Counted from the first letter of the stretch, positions 7,836 to 16,776 are shown. The stretch: DNA of 64,000 nucleotides from Bacillota bacterium (GCA_023421735.1 JAEZSP010000017.1:137200-201199); one strand, 5' to 3'. Numbers and translations: made by a program. The notes: generated from the sequence alone by a model not told the origin.

Positions 7836-9283
7836 CAGCTCTTGTATCTATCTTCGATGGGCGGAAATCCGAAATGGCGCTGGCTCACGTCCCAGAGATC
7901 GGAAAGCCCGGCTCTGTAGAGAAGCGTCTGCCACGGGAGAAAGCCGTCGTGCCGATTGACCGCGTCGGCAAGCGCCGTCGCAAGCCGCGCCTGGGTTTCA
8001 GGCAGTCTATCCGCCAGGTTAATCAGTTCGAGGGGGTCGGTCTCGAGGTCGTAGAGCGCGACGGGTACGCCGTCCTCCCCTGTCGCATAGACATAGCGCC
8101 CGTCGGTCGCCGCGCGCCATACGGCCTGACGCCGGAACCACGCGTTATGCGCGGGCACATAGTTATAAAAGTACAGCGATTCCGGGCCGGGCGCTGCGGG
8201 ATTCGTGAGGCAGGCGCTGAGGTCGCGCCCATCCACTGCGCCGGGAAGCGCAAGGCCGAGAAGACCCAGGAGCGTGGGTGCCATGTCCGCGATGCCGAGC
8301 AACTGATCGCGCTGTCCGACCGGAATATGCCCGGGCCAGCGCGCAAGGAAGGGAATGTGTGCGCTCTCCTGATAAAAGGTTTGCTTGTCGCACATGCCAT
8401 GGCTGCCCAGAAGGTCTCCGTGATCGCTTGTGAAGATCACGATGGTGTCGTCGAGCCGCCCCTCGATGCGCAGGTGATCCAGAATCCGTCCGACCTGTTC
8501 GTCCAGCGCCTCGATATGCCCATATGCGCCCGCAATGTTCTCGCGGAGTTCTTCCATCGAATCGTAGTGGGGTTGCCAGCCATGCTTTTGGGAATTCGGC
8601 GTATAGGCATAGTGCCCCGGCGGAGGCACGAAGCCACCGTCCGTAAATGCAGTGACGTTGCCGCGCAGGGTGAGCTCCGGTGCGCGCGCCCGTGCCGCCT
8701 GCGCCATCTCCTCCGGCATCCGAAGATACGGCGGGTGGGGCGTCGCATAGCTGAGATAGAGCGCCCACGGGCGATCCACCTCTTCCCGCCCGTCCAAATA
8801 CTCAAGCGCGAGCTGAGTTTGAACGACGGGCTCATAGCCCGCGACGAAGTGGCGTGCGTCGGACTCATCGTCGTAATAGTAGTTCATGTAGTCGTGATTG
8901 CAGTTGTTGACCCGCCAGAAGTCGAAGCCCAGCCTTCGCTCCTTTTCGATGAACTGGTCGCGTGGCACGCCCGCGAGATGCCATTTGCCGATGTAGCCCG
9001 TGTCGTACCCCGCGTTTTTTAACACATGCGCGACGGACGGCACATCGGCCTTCACAGGCACGTCGTTAGCGACCGCCCCGTGGCGCAGGGGATGAAGGCC
9101 CGTCAGCAGCGTTCCGCGCGCGGGCACGCACACGGGACAGTTGGAGTATGCGCGCGCAAACTGCGCGCCCTCGCGGGCGAGCGCGTCGAGATGGGGTGTG
9201 CGCAGTTCGTCGTTTCCCGCGCAGCCCAGATCGCAAAATCGATGCTGATCGGCAAGGATGAACAGGATGTTCGGTCTTTTCAT
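7835..9283 (-). CDS. Sulfatase (alkaline phosphatase superfamily)
   Basis: The protein has 482 residues. It opens with RPNILFILADQ, the metal-binding start of type I sulfatases. The activation motif C52-V-P-A-R56-G has the Cys that must be changed to formylglycine, in anaerobes by the radical-SAM enzyme anSME, which is not in this window. A second metal site (FTSDHGDLLG) follows. No signal peptide is seen, so it should be cytoplasmic. It hydrolyses a sulfate ester, probably from a sugar. The start at 9283 has GGAGG 5 bases upstream. It lies downstream of an orphan solute-binding protein and a LacI regulator, which fits use of a sulfated glycan fragment; the substrate is inferred. Confidence 0.92.
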   Translation of the reverse strand: MKRPNILFILADQHRFCDLGCAGNDELRTPHLDALAREGAQFARAYSNCPVCVPARGTLLTGLHPLRHGAVANDVPVKADVPSVAHVLKNAGYDTGYIGKWHLAGVPRDQFIEKERRLGFDFWRVNNCNHDYMNYYYDDESDARHFVAGYEPVVQTQLALEYLDGREEVDRPWALYLSYATPHPPYLRMPEEMAQAARARAPELTLRGNVTAFTDGGFVPPPGHYAYTPNSQKHGWQPHYDSMEELRENIAGAYGHIEALDEQVGRILDHLRIEGRLDDTIVIFTSDHGDLLGSHGMCDKQTFYQESAHIPFLARWPGHIPVGQRDQLLGIADMAPTLLGLLGLALPGAVDGRDLSACLTNPAAPGPESLYFYNYVPAHNAWFRRQAVWRAATDGRYVYATGEDGVPVALYDLETDPLELINLADRLPETQARLATALADAVNRHDGFLPWQTLLYRAGLSDLWDVSQRHFGFPPIEDRYKS

Positions 9284-9303
9284 GGAATCCCTCCGTCGGT
9301 TTG

Positions 9304-9335
9304 ATCCGGCCGCCGCGAAACGCAGGCGGCCGGAT
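9304..9335 (-). promoter_or_regulatory. Hairpin between solute-binding protein gene and sulfatase gene
   Basis: A perfect 11-bp inverted repeat (9304-9314/9325-9335) without a T tract lies directly after the binding-protein stop. Such hairpins often protect the upstream mRNA end or act as processing points. The other two intact solute-binding protein genes in this window also have one. Confidence 0.6.
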
Positions 9336-9341
9336 GCGATG

Positions 9342-11363
9342 TCAATCCCCGTAGGTAAAGCTCCGATAGAACACCTGCTCATAGCTCATGTTCCAGCTGT
9401 AAACCAATCCGCCCGTGGGCACGTTGCCCAGATCCTTGTTGACGATCATGATGCGGCCCGGATTCGTGATCGGGAGAATGAGATACATCTGATCCGCGAC
9501 CTTCTGGGCGATGTCCGGAATCACATCGTTGACCGCCACGACAGGATCAACCGTCATGAGGGAATCGATCTCGGCCACGAGCTCCTTGTACCACTGCGGC
9601 GGCTCAAGATACTTGTCCTTGTCGGCCTCGGCGATCTCGCCGGACAGGCCGCCGGCGGTTACCCACGCGTTCCACAAAACGCCGCAGGACGAGAGTGACC
9701 AGTCGCGGTGATGCCAGAGCTGGTCCACGTGCGCAAGGTAAACGCGAACGGGGATTTCGTTGGCGTTGAGTGAGGAGGCAAGGAGCGATGAATCGGTCGA
9801 ATAAACCGCAACGTTGAGCCCGATGTCCGTCCAGAATTCCACCAGCAGCTCGCACACCGGAACCGTGAGCGTCACGGTATTGGAGGTGTCCGTCCAAATC
9901 TGCCACTGGAGTTTTTTGCCGGAAGGCGTCTCGCGGAAGCCGTCGTTGTCAAGATCCTGCATGCCCATTTCATCAAGAAGCGCGTTTGCGCCATCGACGT
10001 CCCAGGTGCAGTTGTAGCGCGGGTTGGCTTCGGCAAAGCCCAGGTAGACGTCGATGATCTCATTGGCGTCGATCGAAGTCACGAGTGCCTCGCGGAACCG
10101 CTTATCGCCGATGACCTCCTGCCATGCCTGGGAGGCCTCGTCGTCCTTCACGGTGCCGTCGGGATTGAGACCATAGGTGGGATTCACCATAATGGCGGTG
10201 GGGATGTTGTGGTGCTGCCCGATGCGCACCTCATAGCCGCCCGTTTCGGCGTTTTCCACGAGCACCGAGTACTTGTCCACTTCTTCCTGTACGAAATCTT
10301 CCGCACCGGTCAGGAGCATGACGAGTTTTACCGCGTCGTTTTCGGCAAAGCCCAATTCAAGGTAGTCCACATACGGAAGCTGCTGCCCTTGTGCATCCAC
10401 CTTGAAGTAATAGGGGTTGCGCACCCAAATGGTGCGGTTATTCTCGCTCGACTCCATCACCCAGCCGTAGAGCACGGGGAAATTGGTGTCGATCAGTCCC
10501 TGGAAGTACACGGAGGTGAGTGCGTCGTTGGGATCGGTATTCTCCCAGTTGGTCATGTCGACCTGATTGAACACATAGGTCCAAACGCCCTCGGCGCGCG
10601 GATCATCATAGCCCAGCACGGCTGCAAAGGGCGCGATGTAATCGTAATACGCGTCGAGCGAGCCATGGCATTCCTCCGCGTAATCGATGTGGAAGGGCTT
10701 GAGGTAATGTGCGGGCTTCAGAAGATCGGTATAGCCCGCCCAGCCCGCGATGGAGATGACGACCAGGAAGCCGCCATAGGGCGTTGCGGATGTGACCGTG
10801 AGGGTGTAGTCATCGAGAATCTCAAACGTCAAAGGTTCACCCGCGCTGGAACCGCCCGCGCGGAAATTCTTCGGGACGACGGGCGTGAGCGCGGCGTTAA
10901 ACAGGAAATCGTCAATGGTGAACGCGAAGTCCGCGCTCGTCACCTCCACGCCGTCCGACCACTTGAGGCCCTTGCGCAGATAGAGCGTAAACTGGGTGAA
11001 ATCATCATTGACATCGTAGCCCTTGAGCACGTTTCCGATGATCTCATCGGAGTTTGCAGAGGACATGGAGAGAAGACCTTCGTTCATGCCGGTGAAAAAC
11101 TTGGCGTACCAGTTGGGATCGGTCGAAATGCCGTGCAACGTACCGCCGTAGTTGCCAATCTCGAGATCGACGTACGCATCGAGAATCTCGTGGAGCAGCT
11201 TCGGCTCGTCGGGCAGGCGCTCCGCAACGGGGGGCAACGCGCCGGACGCAACGGCCTCATCAAGGATGGGTGACTGCGTATACGCCGCGCCCTCCGCAAA
11301 CGAGCCGAGAGAACACGCGCCGACCAGCAACATGAAGGCCAGGATAAGGGCGAGTTTCCGCAT
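9342..11363 (-). CDS. ABC transporter solute-binding protein (SBP_bac_5/OppA family), orphan
   Basis: The protein has 673 residues. A signal peptide ends in a lipobox-like LLVGAC (C17), so it is probably a lipoprotein. The mature N-terminus has the pattern SPILDEAVASGALPPVAERL, shared with the other two large binding proteins here. The body shows family-5 features: LYLRKGLKWSDGV early, and ALVTSIDANEII in the second lobe. It captures an oligopeptide or, more likely here, an oligosaccharide outside the cell. No permease or ATPase gene is linked. It is preceded by a LacI gene and followed by a sulfatase gene. GGAGG supports the start at 11363. Confidence 0.88.
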   Translation of the reverse strand: MRKLALILAFMLLVGACSLGSFAEGAAYTQSPILDEAVASGALPPVAERLPDEPKLLHEILDAYVDLEIGNYGGTLHGISTDPNWYAKFFTGMNEGLLSMSSANSDEIIGNVLKGYDVNDDFTQFTLYLRKGLKWSDGVEVTSADFAFTIDDFLFNAALTPVVPKNFRAGGSSAGEPLTFEILDDYTLTVTSATPYGGFLVVISIAGWAGYTDLLKPAHYLKPFHIDYAEECHGSLDAYYDYIAPFAAVLGYDDPRAEGVWTYVFNQVDMTNWENTDPNDALTSVYFQGLIDTNFPVLYGWVMESSENNRTIWVRNPYYFKVDAQGQQLPYVDYLELGFAENDAVKLVMLLTGAEDFVQEEVDKYSVLVENAETGGYEVRIGQHHNIPTAIMVNPTYGLNPDGTVKDDEASQAWQEVIGDKRFREALVTSIDANEIIDVYLGFAEANPRYNCTWDVDGANALLDEMGMQDLDNDGFRETPSGKKLQWQIWTDTSNTVTLTVPVCELLVEFWTDIGLNVAVYSTDSSLLASSLNANEIPVRVYLAHVDQLWHHRDWSLSSCGVLWNAWVTAGGLSGEIAEADKDKYLEPPQWYKELVAEIDSLMTVDPVVAVNDVIPDIAQKVADQMYLILPITNPGRIMIVNKDLGNVPTGGLVYSWNMSYEQVFYRSFTYGD

Positions 11364-11405
11364 GGTATGTTTCCTCCTATCTTTCAATGCGCGCACGCAT
11401 TTGGT

Positions 11406-12395
11406 TCACTTTCTGCGGGTGGAATCGCGTTCCACCAGCTTGCAGTTGAGAAGGATTCTCTCGGGCGGCATTCCCTTGATCATGCGCCCGAGAAGCATGG
11501 TCGCCTGCACGCCCTGCTCATAGCGGGGCATTTGAAAGCTGGTAATTTGGGGCGTGGTCAGGATGGAAATGTCGATGTCCTCGCAGCCGGCCAGCGCAAC
11601 ATCGTCCGGCACGCGCACCCCGTAACGCTGAAGCGCACTGAGCGCGCCCAGCGCGATCATGTCCGTAAAGCAAAAGACGGCATCCGGGAGGTTGGAACGG
11701 GTCGAAAGGACGGAAGAGATAAAATCGTAGGCATCTTCACAGGTCTCGACCCAGACGGCTGCGTCCATCCAGCCATCCTCATCGTAAATGGAAAGCCCCG
11801 CACAATGGAGCGCCTGCGCAAAGCCCGTAATGCGCATATGATCCGGCGGGCCGCCGATCACGGCGAGCGATGAATAGCCGTTTTTAAGAAAGTGCGCCGC
11901 CATGTCCGAACCGATTTTTTGATTATTGAGCCGAATTTCCGCCGCGTTCGGATCGGTAAAGTGTCGCATGAAGAACACGACGGGAATCTCGCTCTCCTGT
12001 GCCGCGCGGATGAGCGTCGGGATGCCCGCGCCCGCAAAGATGACGCCCGCCACGTGCCGCCTGCGAATGGCGGATTCCAGCGCCGCGTAGAGTCCCGCAT
12101 CCGCGTTCGACGGAAACACCATCGGGATGAGATTGAACCCCAGTATCTTGCAGGTGTCGCGCATGCCCTGTATCGTCTGAAGATGTGCCTCCCTGACACC
12201 GGAGAGCACAAAAAGCACCGTGTTCTCCGCGATGGCGACGTCCTGATGATTGGAAGGCGCATAGCCGAGTTCTTTTGCAGCGGCAAAGATCGCGGCACGT
12301 GTCCTGGCGGAGACGCGGGATGGCTGGTTATAGGCGAGGGAAACGGTCGAAATCGACACGTTCGCCAGTCTCGCCACATCCTTAATCGATGACAT
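11406..12395 (-). CDS. LacI-family transcriptional regulator
   Basis: The protein has 329 residues. The N-terminal helix-turn-helix (IKDVARLANVSISTVSLAY) is followed by a periplasmic-binding-protein-like sensor domain with the usual SSLAVIGGPPDH and VPDDVALAGCEDIDI phrases. It probably represses the downstream binding-protein and sulfatase genes until a sugar is bound. It is the first gene of that operon and 42 bases before the binding-protein start, so it likely regulates itself. The start has GAGGGTGAT upstream. The effector is unknown. Confidence 0.92.
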   Translation of the reverse strand: MSSIKDVARLANVSISTVSLAYNQPSRVSARTRAAIFAAAKELGYAPSNHQDVAIAENTVLFVLSGVREAHLQTIQGMRDTCKILGFNLIPMVFPSNADAGLYAALESAIRRRHVAGVIFAGAGIPTLIRAAQESEIPVVFFMRHFTDPNAAEIRLNNQKIGSDMAAHFLKNGYSSLAVIGGPPDHMRITGFAQALHCAGLSIYDEDGWMDAAVWVETCEDAYDFISSVLSTRSNLPDAVFCFTDMIALGALSALQRYGVRVPDDVALAGCEDIDISILTTPQITSFQMPRYEQGVQATMLLGRMIKGMPPERILLNCKLVERDSTRRK

Positions 12396-12424
12396 CCGAT
12401 CACCCTCGCATCATTTCTGCATTC

Positions 12425-12433
12425 AGTATATCA
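12425..12433 (-). promoter_or_regulatory. Extended -10 promoter of the LacI operon
   Basis: Minus strand TGATATACT (TGn plus TATACT) lies 30 bases before the regulator start; the -35 is poor (GGTAAT). Just upstream, a 9-base unit is tandemly duplicated at 12468-12485 and could be a regulator contact. Confidence 0.5.
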
Positions 12434-12484
12434 TAGGTTTGCAGATCATTACCGCTCCGTTAATACATTTCGATTGTTTCGATT

Positions 12485-12522
12485 GCAAAAAACGCCTTCC
12501 GAGGCCATGGACCCGGAAGGCG
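12485..12522 (-). terminator. Rho-independent terminator
   Basis: A 9-bp stem (12493-12501/12514-12522) is followed on the minus strand by six T residues. It ends the kinase/secreted-protein operon just before the LacI promoter region. Confidence 0.85.
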
Positions 12523-12530
12523 CTGCCGAT

Positions 12531-13054
12531 CTATTTTACCGTATATTCGGGGTTAGAATTCCACGTGAAGCAGTACGCCATGCCTGTGGGAATGTCGTCT
12601 GAATCGAAGATGAAGTCGTCACATCGCAGAAAATGCTCGACGCACGCCCCCGGGTCGGATGGCGCGCCCCTTTCCCTGATCCAGTCCCGCATGAAATCGG
12701 AAAAAAAGGAGGACTGGTCAAATGTGTATGTAAGGCTGAATTCCGTTTCTTTCCACGGCTCGAGCGAAAAGGGAACCGCAAGGGTCTCATGTCTTATGAC
12801 CATACCAAAGGCGCCCTTGGAGTGATACCCGAAGTCCGTGATCTCGACGATCCACGGAAAGAGATTTTTGGCCCGGATCACCTGTGTGACGGTTGCCGTG
12901 CCGTCCGCCTCTTGCATCACCTCGATGCTCTTGACAAAAAAGATGTTGTTCTGAATTTCAGCGATGTGACGCCCCATGGGCTGACCAGAAACGAGGCTGC
13001 GCACAGGGGCACGACAGTTAAAAGGACGATCAGAGGGATGATGACACGCTTCAT
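12531..13054 (-). pseudogene. Secreted/membrane-anchored protein with apparent frameshift
   Basis: An ATG at 13054 overlaps the stop of the kinase-like gene (ATGA) and starts a clear signal or anchor segment (MKRVIIPLIVLLTVVPLC), but this frame ends after about 45 residues. The rest of the protein (about 150 residues, from AEIQNNIFFVKSIEVMQ to the stop at 12531) continues in another frame that has only a poor GTG start. The two join if one base is restored near the GGGG run at about 12977. So this is either a recent frameshift mutation or a sequencing error in one gene. The body is beta-rich with no recognised domain. The gene pair with the kinase suggests a shared function. Confidence 0.65.
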
Positions 13055-14121
13055 TTCACATTTCCCCAGATGGCAAGGTCGATGTCGTCGCGGGTTTGCT
13101 GGAAATCAATCCAGTCGAAGATCCGCTGTGCCTGCACCGTATCGCCGCGCAGAATCGCCTTTTCGAAGGATTGGCACAGGTCGCACTCCAAAGGATAAGC
13201 CATTTGATAATACGCCGGGAAGAGCGCGCGCTCGGCATCACCAAACGCATAGTGCCGCCGGACGACATCGAGCCGCGCCTTCATTTCCGCATCCTTAGAA
13301 CGCAGAAATGCCGCATCGGCAAGCCTTGGGAATTCGTCTTGTGCAATATACACGCGGCAGAAATTGCGGAACATGTAATTGAGAATGGTCTCGGCACCCG
13401 CAAGATTGAAATCGATGACGCCGACGAAATTGCCGTTTTCATCCACAAGCGCATTGTCGCCGCCCTCGTCGCCCTGCAAAAACGCCTTTGGAAGTTGCTG
13501 ATACGCGGGTCGAAGGCTTTCATACAGGGAGAGAAAGCGCCCCCAGATGCGCCGCGTCCGATCTCTGAATTGCGGCATGCGCGCGTCCACGACATCGCAA
13601 AAGTGGCGCGCTCGCTCATACGTCTCATCCGTTTCGTCCTCAGCGCAGAACGTGTCATAGATGCACCATGCGCTGCTCCACGCAGGCAGCGCGACGGATG
13701 CACGGGCCATTTTTGCGCAGGCTGCGACCATTCCGTCAAAAAACGGAGCTTCGCGCCCGGTTAGCCCAAACTCCTTCGTCGTTTTATTTTTTTTCATTTC
13801 CTCCGCATAGACGCAGAATTCAATCGTTCCCTCGCAGTACACGCTGCACAATTCTCCCTCCAGGTCGGGGATGATGCGCGGCGCGTAAATGCCGGAATCG
13901 TTATAAAGATCGATCAGCCGCTTCCAGCCCGCAATGCGCGCCGGCGTTGTAAAACTGTTGTTTGTGGCCTTGACCGCGACATGCTCGCCCTGGTCGGTGT
14001 CGACAAGAAAGACAAAGCGGATGTCGTATTCACCAAAATCCTTTGCGATTTGCACAATGTTGGTCGCGCTTCCGCGCATGTAACGGGAAAACAGGCGCTC
14101 CGGTCTGGAAATCTTCGCCAT
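13051..14121 (-). CDS. APH/choline kinase-like phosphotransferase family protein
   Basis: The protein has 356 residues with the protein-kinase-like fold of aminoglycoside/homoserine phosphotransferases. A lysine in HVAVKATNN fits the ATP-binding Lys. The catalytic loop reads LQGDEGGDN, with Gln where His is usual but the Asp and Asn kept, and IDFNLAG supplies the metal Asp. The substrate is not known; such proteins phosphorylate small molecules. The start at 14121 is preceded by GAGG. It lies 7 bases after the RadC-like gene and overlaps the next gene by 4 bases, so the three genes form an operon. Confidence 0.78.
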   Translation of the reverse strand: MAKISRPERLFSRYMRGSATNIVQIAKDFGEYDIRFVFLVDTDQGEHVAVKATNNSFTTPARIAGWKRLIDLYNDSGIYAPRIIPDLEGELCSVYCEGTIEFCVYAEEMKKNKTTKEFGLTGREAPFFDGMVAACAKMARASVALPAWSSAWCIYDTFCAEDETDETYERARHFCDVVDARMPQFRDRTRRIWGRFLSLYESLRPAYQQLPKAFLQGDEGGDNALVDENGNFVGVIDFNLAGAETILNYMFRNFCRVYIAQDEFPRLADAAFLRSKDAEMKARLDVVRRHYAFGDAERALFPAYYQMAYPLECDLCQSFEKAILRGDTVQAQRIFDWIDFQQTRDDIDLAIWGNVK

Positions 14122-14128
14122 GCGCACC

Positions 14129-14887
14129 TCACTCGTAGATGTCGTAATCGTCCGGATTGACTCTTAGATATCCCTCGCGCAGCACATTTGAGAGGATGAT
14201 TTTGTGCGCCTGCGCAAGCCTGCCTTGCGCAAACATGCTCGCCGCGCTGTCGGGCAGGATCAGCAGATGATCGAGAAGCTGGATGCCCGCCCCGGAGAGC
14301 GTCACGGCATAATCAAGCGTCGCCTGCACGTCGTAATCCTCAAATGCTTTGCGCTTGCCCGGTGAGAACTGCCCGATCATGACGGAATGGGCGCGCGCGG
14401 AAAGCGCGGCGGAAAGCGCCCCGCGCAAATAGGCCGGCTCCGCCCACGCGTCGTTGTCGGCAATCCAGCCGCCGGAAAGAAGCCGCCCGCCCGCGTTGAG
14501 ACAGCATTGCCAAACCTCGGGGTCCCGCGCATCAGCGAAAAACGTCTTGAAATACGCCTGCGCACGCATGACGTTGTTGAGCTTGGGTTTGTCGGTCGGT
14601 TCGAGCGCGCCATATGCATCGGTCAGTTCGCCCAACTGCTTGAGCCACTTGGCGGTACGCGGGCCGATGCCCTTTATTTGGGTCAGTTCCGCCTCGTCCG
14701 CACGAAAAATGGCTTCGACAGAGCCGAAGTGATCCATCAATTCCGCCGCCTGCGGTTTTGTGTCACGCCGCGGAAGCGCATAATACAATAAAAGTTCCAA
14801 CAAATCCTGCGGGCGCATCGATTCGGCGTTCATGCGCTCCGCCCTCTCGCGCATACGCGCGCGATGGCCTTCCATCGAAATGGGCAT
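14129..14887 (-). CDS. RadC-like JAB-domain protein lacking metal ligands
   Basis: The protein has 252 residues. The N-terminal part matches RadC (MRPQDLLELLLYYALPRRDT, then a helix-hairpin-helix IKGIGPRTAKWL at about 75-95). The C-terminal half follows the JAB fold to GIQLLDHLLIL. Where RadC has the metal motif HNHPSG, this protein reads GQFSPG, so both histidines of the JAMM site are lost and it should not act as a metallopeptidase. The start at 14887 was chosen for the GGGAG 8 bases before it; an ATG at 14902 is possible. It lies between a terminator and the kinase-like gene. RadC function is poorly defined even in active members. Confidence 0.8.
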   Translation of the reverse strand: MPISMEGHRARMRERAERMNAESMRPQDLLELLLYYALPRRDTKPQAAELMDHFGSVEAIFRADEAELTQIKGIGPRTAKWLKQLGELTDAYGALEPTDKPKLNNVMRAQAYFKTFFADARDPEVWQCCLNAGGRLLSGGWIADNDAWAEPAYLRGALSAALSARAHSVMIGQFSPGKRKAFEDYDVQATLDYAVTLSGAGIQLLDHLLILPDSAASMFAQGRLAQAHKIILSNVLREGYLRVNPDDYDIYE

Positions 14888-14909
14888 CGCATCAACTCCC
14901 ATTGTAACA

Positions 14910-14944
14910 AAAAGATAAGAAACCCTGCGCTCAGTCGCGCAGGG
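14910..14944 (-). terminator. Rho-independent terminator after the rsmD-coaD-coiled-coil operon
   Basis: An 8-bp stem (14923-14930/14937-14944) is followed by a T-rich stretch on the minus strand, directly after the stop at 14959. Confidence 0.85.
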
Positions 14945-14958
14945 CATATGTCGCCTCG

Positions 14959-15606
14959 TTATTTCGGCATTTCGTCGAGCTCCTTACGGCGGCGGCGGAT
15001 GCTGTTCAGCGCGGCGGACATCTCATCCTCAACCGCATTCAGCTCTTGCAGAACCTCATGCGTGACCTTGAGCTTCAGTTCCGTCACCTCAACCTTGGCA
15101 TCGTTTTTAATGCCTCGCGCCTCATCGCGTGCCTGACGCACAATTTCAGATTCCGCCACCATGCGGTCGGCGCGGTCCTGTGCCTCCTGCACGATGGCGT
15201 GCGCCTCGTCTTCCGCATCGGCAATCAGCCGATCGGCCTCGTCGCGCGCCTTTTCAAGCACGGCGTTTGCGCGCATTTCGGCAGATGTTACGCGGTTCAT
15301 GGCGGATGTCTCCGCATTGCCCATGATGCGTTCGCGTTCGGAATACATCTGAATTCCGTACTGAATCGCCTCGGGCAGATTATTGTCCATATCCTCAAGG
15401 ATCAAAAGGCACTTTTCCACATCGACCAACTTATTTTTCGTCAGCGGAATGCTTTTGCCCGCGGTGATCGTATCGCGAAGCGCCTTCAGAAGCTCGATGA
15501 AAAATCGCATATCATCAACAGGTTCTTCTGTCGAAGTTCTCTCCGACGCGCCCTGACTCGGATCTTCATGCTCGCCCTCGTAGAATTTCTCCTGATCGCG
15601 ATCCAT
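14959..15606 (-). CDS. Coiled-coil (DivIVA/ATPase-subunit-like) protein
   Basis: The protein has 215 residues. After an acidic start, residues 75-190 form a long Ala/Glu/Arg-rich coiled coil (AEDEAHAIVQEAQDRADRM). Proteins of this kind are common beside coaD and rsmD in Clostridia and are often annotated as DivIVA-like or V-ATPase subunit H-like; the role is unknown. The start at 15606 has GGGAG upstream, while the first ATG at 15624 has none. It is the last gene of the operon, 23 bases after coaD. Confidence 0.75.
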   Translation of the reverse strand: MDRDQEKFYEGEHEDPSQGASERTSTEEPVDDMRFFIELLKALRDTITAGKSIPLTKNKLVDVEKCLLILEDMDNNLPEAIQYGIQMYSERERIMGNAETSAMNRVTSAEMRANAVLEKARDEADRLIADAEDEAHAIVQEAQDRADRMVAESEIVRQARDEARGIKNDAKVEVTELKLKVTHEVLQELNAVEDEMSAALNSIRRRRKELDEMPK

Positions 15607-15629
15607 ATCTTTACTCCCTTCCATACACG

Positions 15630-16103
15630 CTATTTGGCGTATACAGCGTAGATTTCATCGATGATTTCCGGTGGCGCCATGCCATCGAGCGGCGCGCGGT
15701 GATACGCGCATTCGCGCACAATGGTGGACGAAAGCCGGCAAAATTCCGGCATGGAGGGCAAAAACAGCGTCTCATATCCCCCGAGTTTCCGATGCGCCTC
15801 TGCAACCTGCAATTCGTCGCGCACCTCAACCGGCTCGCGCACGCCACGCAAAATGACATCCGCGCCGACCTCGCGCATCAGATCCACCAGCAGTCCCGTC
15901 GAATGTACGACCCGTACATTTGGGAAACCGCGCGTAATCGTTTCGAGCATACCGGCACGCTGGACGGGCGGAAGGTGGTATACCTTCCCCGATTGAGAGA
16001 GCACCGCGACGTATAACTCGTCAAATAGATGCGCTCCGCGCCTTATAATGTCCAGATGCCCGCATGTGGGCGGTGAAAAACTACCCGCAAACAGTGCCTT
16101 CAT
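15630..16103 (-). CDS. coaD: Pantetheine-phosphate adenylyltransferase
   Basis: The protein has 157 residues, the standard length. It shows the nucleotidyltransferase motif TxGH (T13-C-G-H16) after MKALFAGSFSPP, the ILRGVR segment and the C-terminal SSTIVRE motif. It converts 4'-phosphopantetheine and ATP to dephospho-CoA, the fourth step of CoA synthesis. It starts 6 bases after rsmD, the common Bacillota order. Confidence 0.93.
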   Translation of the reverse strand: MKALFAGSFSPPTCGHLDIIRRGAHLFDELYVAVLSQSGKVYHLPPVQRAGMLETITRGFPNVRVVHSTGLLVDLMREVGADVILRGVREPVEVRDELQVAEAHRKLGGYETLFLPSMPEFCRLSSTIVRECAYHRAPLDGMAPPEIIDEIYAVYAK

Positions 16104-16109
16104 TCTAAT

Positions 16110-16667
16110 TTATATCTCCCTGCGCAGAAAATCCAAGGCGGTGTCGCCGTATACCCGCGCGTCGTAAACGAGAAAGCCGGGCGCGGAAATGGTCTCCGAG
16201 CCCTTCGAGCGCTCGCACACGAGGACGACATCATCCGTGAGGAGCCCACGCGCGGAAAGCCGCATGATCGCGTCCGTATACGCCTCGCATAACGCGTAGG
16301 GCGGGTCAAAAAACGCGATGTCAAATGGCGCGCCCGAAAGGGCGCCAACGGCCTTCCGATAGTCAGACTGCAATATTGCGATCCGCGTTCCCGCAGAATC
16401 GCCCAAAACGGCAGACGCATTTTTACGGATGGCTTCGATCGCACGCCGGTCGGAATCGACCAAAACGGCGCTCGACGCGCCTCTGCTCATTGCCTCGAGC
16501 GCGAGCGCACCCGTTCCCGCAAAAAGATCCAGAACGCGCGCACCCTCGACGCGGGACGCCAAGATATTAAACAGCGCACCACGCAGCCTGTCGGAGGTTG
16601 GTCGCGTCTTTCCGCCCGCGGGAGCGACAAGCCCTCTCCCCCGCGCAACGCCTGAAATGATCCGCAT
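16110..16667 (-). CDS. rsmD: 16S rRNA (guanine(966)-N(2))-methyltransferase
   Basis: The protein has 185 residues. It has the RsmD start MRIISGVARGRGL, then TRPTSDRLRGALFNIL, the SAM-binding VLDLFAGTGALALEA and the catalytic DPPY. It methylates G966 of 16S rRNA in the 30S subunit. The start at 16667 was chosen for the typical MRIISG beginning; a GTG 9 bases upstream is also open. It is first in the operon with coaD, behind a strong promoter. Confidence 0.93.
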   Translation of the reverse strand: MRIISGVARGRGLVAPAGGKTRPTSDRLRGALFNILASRVEGARVLDLFAGTGALALEAMSRGASSAVLVDSDRRAIEAIRKNASAVLGDSAGTRIAILQSDYRKAVGALSGAPFDIAFFDPPYALCEAYTDAIMRLSARGLLTDDVVLVCERSKGSETISAPGFLVYDARVYGDTALDFLRREI

Positions 16668-16693
16668 CGCACCCACCCATGGTATTTGTCGTA

Positions 16694-16722
16694 ATTATAT
16701 CATAATTCAGCAATCGTTGCAA
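16694..16722 (-). promoter_or_regulatory. Sigma-A promoter of rsmD-coaD operon
   Basis: Minus-strand -35 TTGCAA (16722-16717), 17-base spacer, -10 TATAAT (16699-16694), 27 bases before the rsmD start. Confidence 0.8.
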
Positions 16723-16776
16723 ACTATTTTTTCATTATTTCTTCGAAATCCGTTCGGATCCTTGAAACAAGTCCGA

